Assembly (NCBI GenBank): GCA_025936045.1
Contig: JAICUB010000026.1
Span: 1 to 64,000, forward strand
DNA from: Polyangiaceae bacterium
GTDB lineage: Bacteria > Myxococcota_A > Polyangia > Polyangiales > Polyangiaceae
DNA length: 64,000 bases
Direction of reading: 5' to 3'
Part shown: positions 10,101 through 18,488 of the stretch, one piece after another
How positions within the stretch are numbered: the first letter of the stretch is position 1
Layout of the letters: each line of letters begins with the position of its first letter
Notes under the pieces: model-generated
The model's input: only the letters and a program-made list of their open reading frames with translations
Databases searched by the model: none
Told to the model about the DNA's origin: nothing
Position numbers and translations under genes: made by a program

Positions 10101-11959
10101 CCTGCGCCGCGCTCGGCGACGCGGTGCGTGACGACGAGCGCGGCGCCGAGCTCTGGGAGATCGCGTCGCAAATCCTGCTCGACGAGTTCGAGGACGAGGA
10201 GCGCGGTGAGTTCGCGCTTGCACGCGCCGTCGAGCGCGACGTGCGGCGTTTCGCTCCGTTCGACCGCCTGTTCCGCATCGTGCGCGAGCGCAAAGACAGC
10301 GCGCGGCTGCTCGATCTCATCGCCAAGCGGCTCGAGGTCGCCGAGGATTCCGAGGAGATCGTCAAGCTCTTCTGGGAACGGGCCCGCGTGCTGCGCGCGT
10401 CGGGCGATCGTGAAGGCGCCCTCGCGGCGCTCGAGAACGTGCGCATGCTCGAGCCGGACCACGTCGGCGCGCTCGCGCTCTCCGGAGAGATCTACCTCAC
10501 GTTGCAGCGCTTCGAGGACGCGGCCGAGCAACTCGCGCGGCTCTCCACGCTCCCGGGGGCGCCGAACCAGCAGCGCTTGATGAGCGGCGTCGCCGCCGTC
10601 GATATTTACGAGAACAAGCTGAAGCTCGTACCCGCGGCGCTCGAGGTGCTCGTCGGCTTGCGCAGCGCCCGGCTCGACACGCCCCAGGTTCGCGAACGGC
10701 TCGCGCGCGTCGCCGCCAAGGCGAACGCGTGGGAGCGCGCCGCCGACACCTTCGAGCTTCTGATGATGGAACGCGAACAGAGCAGCGGGCGCGCCGAAGC
10801 GGCGCGCCTCGCGCTCGCAATCCGCCGCGACCGCTTGCAGGATCCGCGCGGCGCCGCCGCGAGCGTTTCGAAGCTGCTCGACGAGCTGCCGGCCGACGGT
10901 GAAGCGCTCGACTTGCTGCTCGGCGGCCATTTTCCGCAGATCTTCGCGCGACGCCTGCTCGAGCGCGGACGTGATGCGCTCTTCGACGAGCTCGAGCTCC
11001 ATCCGACGGATCTCGAACGCGTCGAGCGGCTCTCGCGCGTGGCGAGCGCGCTCGGGGACGACCCGCTGCGGCAGGCGACGCTCGGCGCGCTCGCCGCGCT
11101 CGGCGTCGATCCGGCAACCCTAGACCCGGAGCTCATGCGCCTCGATCGACGCGTGGCTCGTGTCCCGAGCATCGCGATCGACGAAGCGGCGCTGCCCGAT
11201 CTCGCCGACCCCGACGACGGCGGCGCGCTCGCCGAGCTCATGCGCGAGCTCGGTACGACCATCACCGCCGCCATCGGGCCGAGCCTCGAAGCGCTCGGCA
11301 CGAACAAGAAGGAGCGCGTGGATCCCAAATCGGGCCACCCCATCCGAAACGAGATCGCGGCTTGGGCCGGAGCGCTCGGCATCGGGGAGCTCGACGTGTA
11401 CGTCGGCGGCCGCCACGCCCACGGCATCGTCGGCCTGGCGACGGAGCCGCCGAGCCTCGTCGTGGGTCCCGCCGTGCTCGCCCCGCTCTCGGCGATCCAT
11501 CGGCAAGCCGTGGCCCGCGAGCTCTTTGCACTCAAGCGCGGCACGAACGTCCTCGCGCGACGAGAAGCGCCCGACGTGGCCGCGCTGATCGTCGCGGCGT
11601 GTCGCCTCGGCGGCGTCGAGCTCGACGCGCCACCGTTCGCGCTGCTCGCCGAGTTCCAGCGCCAACTCGCCAAGGAGATGCCGCGCCGCGTGAGGAAGGC
11701 GCTGCCGGACCTCGCGCTGCGCGTGAAGCAGGAGGGCGCGGACACGCTCGCGTTCTATCGGGGGGCGACCGCGAGCCTCGATCGCATGGCCGCGCTCGCG
11801 GCCGGTGACGTGTCGTGGGTGCTCGCGCCGGACGCCGCGAACCGCGGCCGCGCCCAGGGTTCGCTCGAGGGTCAGGAGCGCGCGAAGAGGCTCTTGGCCT
11901 TCGTGCTGTCACCGAATTACCTCGCGCTCCGCGAAGCGCTCGGGATGGGAGTACGATGA
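7178..11959 (+). CDS. Giant tetratricopeptide-repeat protein A with conserved C-terminal domain
   Basis: 1593 residues from ATG 7178 (GTG 7145 is the alternative start). There is no signal peptide or membrane span. Almost the whole length is alpha-helical repeat of TPR type, Ala/Glu/Leu/Arg-rich, for example AVLLHEVGVLEEALGDEAAA near the start, and ERARVLRASGDREGALAALE and ALALSGEIYLTLQRFEDAAE further on. From about residue 1350 to the end the pattern changes into a globular domain (LGIGELDVYVGG, LVVGPAVLAPLS, HRQAVARELFALKRG) that resembles the C-terminus of the next gene, 31 bases downstream. The two are therefore an ancient duplicated pair and almost certainly co-transcribed. Probably a cytoplasmic scaffold; no enzymatic motif is evident and no named family can be given. 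Confidence 0.82.
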   Translation: MTSTSRTGSALAAASGQDAAQVVATVARLRSEQAASTTSLRAAVLLHEVGVLEEALGDEAAAARDQLAAVNVEPEFTEPLERLIAIIERRQSYKNLGKLLDRLVKVAVTSNDRARALLDQAFFLQDHEGDAAGARALAEQASDETPDDPTVWLALELIALRSGDNELKERALSRRATLTQIPEWQTLLLLDLAELRALDGDAEGAVSAIDLATSLESRSKYSGLCRAERVARVIGDRALEARSLEAQAAAVLEAIADGARGDAAGVPVRRRTKAHAADAWLRAAEVHRASGGIQPAIELLDRALAELPGDAALTHARLTAAETTGDAVTMARLARAELEAGAHGELAAALWLRIAEAAASDSDSAGALDAVRRALTEDPRSIPARALELDLLGSGNDPAALAGALEATAERVATDRSRAGFYLLAADTWARQARDAQGARAALSQAGMSGAPPSLVARVGRLLAASIDDAHWYEESTRRVLGQGATLEEQVSLWFELGRARALRGDRSGAEAAFDAVAAAPNGGFLGAALSAYALELLPEAEIPQAEGSAQSPPKTKAWAPLFALARETTNEELGRAERLAGALRALVRGESAAALEALAALHEDEPADAVVATALAALELEGQRPERAAQALRACAGALSDAELATALRFEAGLVDWRGGLHESALDSFELAHDAAPQAAALLRSWGTRAAPAADADARRRALEAAEADDPGTSALERFAFELGTDGQEAAARAALERAGGPEGSGPNLAATLARAAWDGADRERRAVALDVISERSAQAAAFARAAAFELELARSGDAAPEAAEAEALAARWAEADAEPVAALEWLGAAIAKGDVGAEVSARRALAERIGGVEGQALDASASLCAWLTGLEEPPVLGGDSPAVALANVEIAPPGSDPHRRGSALARAASLFGEESLPVMQALAGYNQLAAGEASAALITFRGVVDAAPQELMGWEGLRTAAEMLDERGVLAEACAALGDAVRDDERGAELWEIASQILLDEFEDEERGEFALARAVERDVRRFAPFDRLFRIVRERKDSARLLDLIAKRLEVAEDSEEIVKLFWERARVLRASGDREGALAALENVRMLEPDHVGALALSGEIYLTLQRFEDAAEQLARLSTLPGAPNQQRLMSGVAAVDIYENKLKLVPAALEVLVGLRSARLDTPQVRERLARVAAKANAWERAADTFELLMMEREQSSGRAEAARLALAIRRDRLQDPRGAAASVSKLLDELPADGEALDLLLGGHFPQIFARRLLERGRDALFDELELHPTDLERVERLSRVASALGDDPLRQATLGALAALGVDPATLDPELMRLDRRVARVPSIAIDEAALPDLADPDDGGALAELMRELGTTITAAIGPSLEALGTNKKERVDPKSGHPIRNEIAAWAGALGIGELDVYVGGRHAHGIVGLATEPPSLVVGPAVLAPLSAIHRQAVARELFALKRGTNVLARREAPDVAALIVAACRLGGVELDAPPFALLAEFQRQLAKEMPRRVRKALPDLALRVKQEGADTLAFYRGATASLDRMAALAAGDVSWVLAPDAANRGRAQGSLEGQERAKRLLAFVLSPNYLALREALGMGVR

Positions 11960-11990
11960 CGGGCGACCTTCTGCGGCTGGGCATGGCACG

Positions 11991-14900
11991 ATGAGCGACG
12001 ACGATCGCGGGACCAAGCCGCCGGCGCGCCCCGGCGCGGGCGCGAGCGGCACGCCGGGCAGCATCGGCAAGGCGCTCGGCGGAGATCTCGATTTCGAGCC
12101 CGACGCGCTGCTCGACTCGCTGATGAACGAGGCGCCGCCGTCGCCTGCGCCCTCCCCGCGGCGCGCCCGAACCGACAGCCAGCCGCCGTTCGAAGCCGAG
12201 CTCAGCGCGGCGGAGCTCGACTCGGTTCCTCCCGAAACGGGCGGAAGTGAGCATCGCGACCAGGAGACTCTGCGCCCGAACGACCTCGACGACGAGGTCA
12301 CGCTCATCGGACACCGCGACCAACTGCTCGAGGGCGGGCCGCTCGCGCCGGCGCCGCCGCCACGCGTAAAAATGCCGGCCGGTCCCGACAGCACGGCGGC
12401 AACGCCGCTCGTGCAACGCCCGCCGCCGACCATCCAATCGATCCCCGGTCGTGTGCCGGCGGGCGGTCCCGCGCTGCGTCCTCCGCCGGGCGTTCCGCGG
12501 CCTGCGGCCGGTACCCCACCTGGCGGCTCGGCGCCGCGTCCCGCGTCGCCCTCCGCTGCGCGCTTCGCCGCGGTGCCCGCGGCCGCGGCGCCGGCGTCCA
12601 CACGCGAACCGCAGCTTTCCGAGACGTCGATTTCGACGGCGCCGCCCCCTCCCCTCGGCGACGCCGCGGAGACGGCGGACTCCGAAGCGCCCGAGAGCCA
12701 GCGCACCTCGCTCACCGACGACGAGATCGCCGCGCTCGACGAGCTCGAAAGCCTATCGCCACCTTCCGCAAGCGAACCGCCGACGAACGCGGGGTACGTG
12801 CCCGCGCCGGGCACGCTCCCGAAAATCCCGAGCCAGCCGACCAGCGTCTCGTTCGGTCCCGCCGCCAGCAGCATTCCGCCGTCCCTGCGCTCGGTCGTGC
12901 CCCGACCCGCGAGCCACGCGCCTCGACTGCCGAGTGGGTTTCCCGGCGTCGAGCTCGGCGGCTCCCTGCCCAAGCCGGGACACCCCGACGAATGGACCCA
13001 GCGGGCCGAGTGGGTCGAAGCCGAAGCGCGGCGCGTCCCCGACGCGCCCGGCCGTTCGCGCGCCCTGGTCGTCGCGAGCGAAATGTGGGCGCTCGCGGGG
13101 AACCTCGAGCGCGCGCGCACGGCCGCGCAAGACGCGAACACGGCGGCGCGCGCCGGCTTGGCGGGCCGTCAGCTCCGCTGGCTCGCGGCGGCGGCCGGGG
13201 ATTGGAAGCTCGTTGCGAGCACGCTCGAGCACGAACTGCGCGGCGCGCCCCCATCCGGCGCGCGCGCCCACGCGGCCTACCTCGACGCCGAAATCCAGCG
13301 GCTCTGCCTCGCGGACGACGCGGCCGCCAACGAGCGCTTCGAGTTGCTCCGTAGCTCGGAGCCCGAGGATCCGCGCGCTCACCTCGCGAAGCTCGGTGCG
13401 GCGCTCGGGACGAGCGCGCGAGCGCCGGAGCAAACCTTGCCCGCGAGTCTCGCCGAGACGCGACTCGGCCGGGCGCTCGAGCAAAGCCGCGGCTTGCGCG
13501 CCGGGGAAGGCACGGCCGAGGGACAGGGAGCGGGTGCCGCGTTCGGCGCGGTACGGCGTGCCCTCGCGCGGGGTGACCGCCTCGCTGCGACGGGCGCGCT
13601 CCGCGAAATCGGAAAGCTCGAAGGGCTCGGCGAGGGCGCCGCCTGGCTCACGCTCGCTCTGCTCTCGCAGGAGCCGTCCGCGCGCGCCGACGTGCTCGCA
13701 CGCACGCTCGCGCTCACCGGCGGTCCCGACGCGCGGCTCGCGCGCCGCGCGCTTGCGGCGCGCGCCGTCGAGCAGCGCGACGCCACGACACTCGCGTCCG
13801 CGCTCGAGCCCGCCGACGACGCCTTCACGCCCGCCGAACGCCTCGTCATCGCCGCACTGACGGAGCAGGCGGGCGACGCCGTCGAAGCCCTCGCAAACAC
13901 CGTGAGCGAAGGAGAGCTCGCTCCACTCGGCGCGGCCGTGCTCGCCGTGGCCGGCAAGACCACGCCCGAAGCGGGCACTGAGCCGATGCGCGCCGCGGCC
14001 GCGCTCGGCCGGGCGTTGGCGCGCTCGAACGGCGACGCACGGCTCGAGCGCCTCGAGCCTCTCCTGCGCACCTTCGTCGATACGCACAGCGGAAGCGCGA
14101 CCGCGGCCCTGCTCGAGCTCGAGCTCGCGACGGCGCGGCGCCGTCACGCCGACGTCGCGTCGGCGCTCGGGCGCTTCGGAGAAGAGGCAAACGAGCAGCC
14201 CGCTCAGCGTGATCGTGCGCTCGTCCGCGCGTTGCTCACCGAGCTCGGCGGGGACCGCGAAGGCGCCCGCGTGGCCTACGCAGACGCAGCTGAAGCCGAC
14301 CCGAGCTTCGAAGCAGCCTTGCGGGCCCGCCTCGGCGTGCTCGACCCCGGCGCGCAAGGCGCGGCGCTCGCCGAGCTCGCCGCGTCGACGTCGGACGGGA
14401 CGCACGGCGCCCTGCTCTTGCTGGAGGCCGCGCAACGTCTCGGTGCTTCCGACGCGCAACGCGGCGACGAGTGGCTGAAACGCGCCGTGACGCTCGAGCC
14501 CACGCTCGCGATGGGGTTCCGAACGGGCGAGCAACGAGCGCGAGGAGCGGCCGACGCCGAAAGACTCGCGGATTGGCTCAGAGCGCGGCGCGAGGTCACC
14601 CCGGACGAAGTGGAACGCGCGCTCGATCTCGTGCGCGAGGCGTTGCTGCTCTCCGACACCAAGCCCGCCGAGGCGCAGGTCCTCTTGGAGGGCGCGATCC
14701 AACTGCACCCGGGCGACGTGGGCTTGCGCGAGCTCCACGAACGCCTCGGCGGCGGTCGTGACGGCGAGCGCGGCGCCTGGCGCGAGACGGCGGCCGAGCA
14801 CGCGAGCGAAGGCACGCGCGCGTTGCTCGAGCTCCAGGCTGCCTTCGAGTACGAACGTGCCGGCGACCGAGTGAACGCCGCTCGGCTCGCGGCGCGCGCC

Positions 14901-17468
14901 GCCGCTTCCGGCGGGGCCCTCGCCCGCGTCACCGCGGAGCGCACGGCCCCGGGCACGCCCGAGGCGGCGCGGCTCGCGGAGGAATTGCTGGCGCGCGCGC
15001 GCGCCGCCGAGGATCGCGTGGAGCAACGCGAGCTCTACGAAGCGCTGAGTGATCTCGATCGCGAACGCGGCGATACGGCGAGCGTCGTACTCTGGCAGAG
15101 CGCGATTCTCGAGCATGCGCCGGAGTCGCTGCCGGCGTTGCGACAGCTCGAACAAGCCTACGGCACCGAAGGCCGCGACGCGGACCTCGAGCCGGTTTGC
15201 GCGAAGCTTGCGCGCGCGCTGCCCGACCTCGAAGGCTTCGCACACGCGCGACTGGCCGCTCGCTTCCGCGCCAAATCCGGAGCCTGGGCCGCGCAGCGCG
15301 AGCTTGCGGAGCTCGCCGCGGACCGCAACCCGTCGTCCGTCTGGGCCCTGCGAGCGCTCGCGGCGCACGCGCGCGCCGCCGACGAGCCCGAGAAGGCGAT
15401 GGACGCGCACATCCGACTCGAAGCGATCGTCGAGCATCCGCTCGACAAGGCCACGCTCGCGCTGCGTGGAGCGGAAGCGGCGGCGCGCCTCGGCCGCTTC
15501 GAACAAGCCAAGGCCGAGCTCGAGACGTGCCTCGAGCTCGTCCCCGATCATCTGGTGGGGCTCACGACGCTCTCCGAAGTGCTCGAGGGCCTGCGCGACT
15601 ACGCGGGAGCCGCTCGGGCGCTCGAGGTGGTCGCCGAATCGAGCGCCGTGGACGCGCACCGAGTGAGCGCCTGGCACCAAGCGGCCGTGCTCTGGCTCGA
15701 CAAAGTCTCGGACGCCGAGCGCGGACGCGCGGCACTCGAGCACGCGATTGCGCTCGATCCGGAACATGAAGACGCGATGGCGCGCCTGCAAGCGCTCCTC
15801 ATCGAGCAGGGCGACCGGCAGGCGCTCGCCCACGTGCTCGGCCGCCGCCTCGAGCTCGCAAAGGATCCGGAAGAGCGCATCGCGCTCGAGGTGCAGCGCG
15901 GGAAGCTCCTCGCCGGCGTCGGTGAGCACGCCGCCGCGAGGAGCGCGCTCACGGCCGCGCTCGACGCCAACCCCGAGCACGCCGGGGCCCTGGAAGCGCT
16001 CGCGGAGCTCTCGAGCGCGGAGGGAGACTGGGCGAGCGCGGAGCAAGCGCTGATCCGGCTCGTGCGCCACACACCCGATCCCGCCCGCCAAACGCAGCTT
16101 TATCGCCGGCTCGGCGAGCTCTACGACACGACGCTGCCGAACCCCGAGCGCGCCGAGCTCGCCTACCAGGAGGTGCTCAAGCGCGACCCGGAAGACGAAG
16201 GCGCGACGCTCAGGCTCGTGCAAATCGCCGGGAACCTCGCGCAGCCGAACCGTGCCGTGGAGCTCCAGTCGGCGCTGCTCGAGCGCGCGAAGACGCCTGC
16301 CGAGAAACGCGATCGAACACTCGGGCTCGGGCTCGTGTTCGAGCAGATCGTGAAGGACAAGAAGCGCGCCGATCAGCTGTTCGAGCGGGCCCGCAAGGAA
16401 TGGCCGCAGGACGTGACCGTCTTGCGCGCGACGGTCGAATATCACCGGCGCTCGGGCGAACAGCGCGCGGCGCAGGTGCTCGTCGATCGCGCGGCGACCG
16501 ACGCGCGCCGCGCGCTCGCGACGGGTCGCTTCGAGGCGCTGCTCTTCGAAGTGCTCGGCACCGTCGCCGATCTGCGCGGCGCGACGGACGCGGCGCTCGT
16601 CGCAGAGGCGACGCTCGGCGCCCTCGCGGGGCAGCCGGTCGCCGTGCGCGGCGCCGGCGTCGCCGTCGCCAAGCCCGAGCTCGACGAGCTGCTCGCGCCC
16701 GACTTGGTCACTCCCGCGCTCCGCACGCTGCTCGAGCGCGCGGGCGACGTGCTCGACAACGCCTACGGCCTCGACGCCCGCACGCTGCGTGCGGCGCCGC
16801 TCCCGGTCGAAGCGGCGGCGCTCGGCGAGCAGGCACGCGAGCTCGCTGCCGCGTTCGGCATTTCGAACCTCGAAATCCTGATCTCACCGGTGCTCGGAGC
16901 GACCTGTCTCGCCACGCGCTCCGTGCCCGCTCAAATCGTGTACGGCGCGGCGCTGCTCGAGCGCGGCGACGATGCCACGCGCTACTTCCTCCTGGTGCGC
17001 GCCCTCAAGCTGATTCAGATCCGCGCAGCCACGCTCGCCCGGACGGTGCCGACCGATCTCGGCCCGGTCGTCGCGGGCTTCCTCTCGGCGCTCGCCGAAT
17101 ACACGCCGGAAGGCGTCGACCCGAAGCGCCTCGCCGACGCGCAGAAGCGCGTGAAAGCGGCCATTCCGAAGCCGTTCGGCGGGGACGTGCCGATGCTCGC
17201 GCTCGAGGTCGTCGGGAGCTTGGGCAGTCGCGCAAGCCAGCTCGCCACCGCCTTGAACCAATGGGCGAACCGTACGGCGCTGCTCGCCGTGGGCTCGCCG
17301 CTCACGGCGCTCCGAGCGCTAGCGCTCGCAAGCAGCGCCGAGATCCCCGCGCCGGGTCCGGACCGCATGCGCTGGCTCGGCCGCCACGCGGAGGCACGCG
17401 ACATCGCGATCTACAGCGTGAGCGAGGCGTACGGCGAAGCTCGGAAACGGCTCGGCGTCACTACCTGA
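11991..17468 (+). CDS. Giant tetratricopeptide-repeat protein B, paralogue of the preceding gene
   Basis: 1825 residues from ATG 11991; the frame is open upstream but that part overlaps the preceding gene. Residues 1-325 are disordered and Pro/Ser/Ala-rich with acidic patches (LRPNDLDDEVTLIGHRDQ). From about 330 to 1560 there are helical TPR-like units (for example LGELYDTTLPNPERAELAYQ). The last 240 residues form a globular domain (FGISNLEILISPVLG, QIVYGAALLERGDDATRYFL, VRALKLIQIRAATLART) that aligns in order with the end of the upstream protein: a strand-rich segment, a VYGAALL/VVGPAVL strand, then a helix (RYFLLVRALKLIQ versus RQAVARELFALKR). No HExxH or other catalytic motif is retained. 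Likely cytoplasmic; could be a large assembly platform. Confidence 0.82.
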   Translation: MSDDDRGTKPPARPGAGASGTPGSIGKALGGDLDFEPDALLDSLMNEAPPSPAPSPRRARTDSQPPFEAELSAAELDSVPPETGGSEHRDQETLRPNDLDDEVTLIGHRDQLLEGGPLAPAPPPRVKMPAGPDSTAATPLVQRPPPTIQSIPGRVPAGGPALRPPPGVPRPAAGTPPGGSAPRPASPSAARFAAVPAAAAPASTREPQLSETSISTAPPPPLGDAAETADSEAPESQRTSLTDDEIAALDELESLSPPSASEPPTNAGYVPAPGTLPKIPSQPTSVSFGPAASSIPPSLRSVVPRPASHAPRLPSGFPGVELGGSLPKPGHPDEWTQRAEWVEAEARRVPDAPGRSRALVVASEMWALAGNLERARTAAQDANTAARAGLAGRQLRWLAAAAGDWKLVASTLEHELRGAPPSGARAHAAYLDAEIQRLCLADDAAANERFELLRSSEPEDPRAHLAKLGAALGTSARAPEQTLPASLAETRLGRALEQSRGLRAGEGTAEGQGAGAAFGAVRRALARGDRLAATGALREIGKLEGLGEGAAWLTLALLSQEPSARADVLARTLALTGGPDARLARRALAARAVEQRDATTLASALEPADDAFTPAERLVIAALTEQAGDAVEALANTVSEGELAPLGAAVLAVAGKTTPEAGTEPMRAAAALGRALARSNGDARLERLEPLLRTFVDTHSGSATAALLELELATARRRHADVASALGRFGEEANEQPAQRDRALVRALLTELGGDREGARVAYADAAEADPSFEAALRARLGVLDPGAQGAALAELAASTSDGTHGALLLLEAAQRLGASDAQRGDEWLKRAVTLEPTLAMGFRTGEQRARGAADAERLADWLRARREVTPDEVERALDLVREALLLSDTKPAEAQVLLEGAIQLHPGDVGLRELHERLGGGRDGERGAWRETAAEHASEGTRALLELQAAFEYERAGDRVNAARLAARAAASGGALARVTAERTAPGTPEAARLAEELLARARAAEDRVEQRELYEALSDLDRERGDTASVVLWQSAILEHAPESLPALRQLEQAYGTEGRDADLEPVCAKLARALPDLEGFAHARLAARFRAKSGAWAAQRELAELAADRNPSSVWALRALAAHARAADEPEKAMDAHIRLEAIVEHPLDKATLALRGAEAAARLGRFEQAKAELETCLELVPDHLVGLTTLSEVLEGLRDYAGAARALEVVAESSAVDAHRVSAWHQAAVLWLDKVSDAERGRAALEHAIALDPEHEDAMARLQALLIEQGDRQALAHVLGRRLELAKDPEERIALEVQRGKLLAGVGEHAAARSALTAALDANPEHAGALEALAELSSAEGDWASAEQALIRLVRHTPDPARQTQLYRRLGELYDTTLPNPERAELAYQEVLKRDPEDEGATLRLVQIAGNLAQPNRAVELQSALLERAKTPAEKRDRTLGLGLVFEQIVKDKKRADQLFERARKEWPQDVTVLRATVEYHRRSGEQRAAQVLVDRAATDARRALATGRFEALLFEVLGTVADLRGATDAALVAEATLGALAGQPVAVRGAGVAVAKPELDELLAPDLVTPALRTLLERAGDVLDNAYGLDARTLRAAPLPVEAAALGEQARELAAAFGISNLEILISPVLGATCLATRSVPAQIVYGAALLERGDDATRYFLLVRALKLIQIRAATLARTVPTDLGPVVAGFLSALAEYTPEGVDPKRLADAQKRVKAAIPKPFGGDVPMLALEVVGSLGSRASQLATALNQWANRTALLAVGSPLTALRALALASSAEIPAPGPDRMRWLGRHAEARDIAIYSVSEAYGEARKRLGVTT

Positions 17469-17600
17469 CTCCGTCGCGCTCCGGTCCGAGCTGCCGCGCT
17501 CGGCCGAGTCCCGCGCCTGCGCGGCCTGCGCCAACTTGACCGTGACGGACCTCACGCGTCATGTTTCCGAGCATGGTGGAAGTGGTGGCTTGGGGATGCA

Positions 17601-18455
17601 GTGACCTTAGCGGATAGCGCCGAACGGGCGCGGCTCGCCCATGCGCGTGGGGCCCTCGAGATCGCGTTCACGTTGTGTCCGAATCAGGCGCTCGAAACGC
17701 GTCCGGAGCTCATCGCGCTCGCGCTCGTCAACGTGCGCGAGGCGGTTCGAAGCCTGCGCGCGCGCGAAACAGCGGCGGCGAACGCGGGCGCTCCCGAGCT
17801 CGACGGCGACGTAGCGAGCGAGCTCGAGGCGGCTCTCGCGCGCGAGCCGAGCGCCGACTTTGCCGCGGGCGACCGCGAGCGGCGGGATCTCGAGCTCTTG
17901 AGCGCGTACGGCCGGCGACTCCTCAGCGAGAGAGAGCGGCCGCTCGTCCGCGCGCGCATGGCGCGCTACCGGGCGCTCTTACGCCGCGTTGCGCCCACGA
18001 TCGTGGGCGCCGCCGCCGTGGCGTTCTTCGGACTTTGGTTCGCGTCGCCGCGCGTGATCTCCCGCGGCAAACCCTGGGCGACGAGCAGCAGCGCCGCCAT
18101 CTGCGACCCCGAGCACGCGCAATGCGCCGGCGCCCACACCCACATTCTCTTTCACACGAACCTGGAAGCTTACCCCTGGTTCGAGCTCGATCTCGGCAAA
18201 CCCTATACGGTGACCGGACTTTCCGTACGAAACCGCAGCGACTGCTGCGCCGAGCGCGCCGTACCGCTCGTCGCCGAGACGAGCCTCGACCGCGTCGGCT
18301 ATCGCACCCTCGCCCATCGTTTCACCGAGTTCGAGCGCTGGGAACCACGCTTCGACGCGGTTCGGGCTCGCTACGTTCGCTTGCGCGTCACACGTCGGAG
18401 TATCCTGCATCTCGACCGAGTGCTCGTTTACGGTAGCGAGCGCGACGGAACTTGA
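17601..18455 (+). CDS. Single-pass membrane protein with discoidin-like (F5/8 type C-like) periplasmic domain
   Basis: 284 residues from GTG 17601; no ATG gives a sensible alternative. Residues 1-130 are a charged helical cytoplasmic part, 133-152 a membrane span (APTIVGAAAVAFFGLWFA), and 160-284 a beta-rich domain with galactose-binding-like features: WFELDLGKPYTVTGLSVRNR, then SDCCAERAVP, and a closing ARYVRLRVTRRSILHLDRVL. In F5/8C domains such a WxxxDLG...V...RN...RYVRL pattern surrounds a sugar- or lipid-binding site. It is not clearly a substrate-binding protein of any known system. It follows the TPR pair by 132 bases and precedes a GT-C-like gene, so a role in surface glycan recognition is possible but inferred. 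Confidence 0.68.
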   Translation: MTLADSAERARLAHARGALEIAFTLCPNQALETRPELIALALVNVREAVRSLRARETAAANAGAPELDGDVASELEAALAREPSADFAAGDRERRDLELLSAYGRRLLSERERPLVRARMARYRALLRRVAPTIVGAAAVAFFGLWFASPRVISRGKPWATSSSAAICDPEHAQCAGAHTHILFHTNLEAYPWFELDLGKPYTVTGLSVRNRSDCCAERAVPLVAETSLDRVGYRTLAHRFTEFERWEPRFDAVRARYVRLRVTRRSILHLDRVLVYGSERDGT

Positions 18456-18488
18456 CCGAGCTCGTTTCGCGCGGCATGTTGAGCCGCG

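Noticed and set aside
9122..11002. A 626-residue minus-strand frame inside the first TPR gene
   Set aside because: Antisense shadow of the repetitive helical coding sequence, no domain.
12753..16445. A 1230-residue open frame on the minus strand
   Set aside because: It lies wholly antisense to the second giant TPR gene. The extreme G+C of the third codon position suppresses stop codons on the opposite strand; composition is Arg/Glu-rich noise without recognisable domains.
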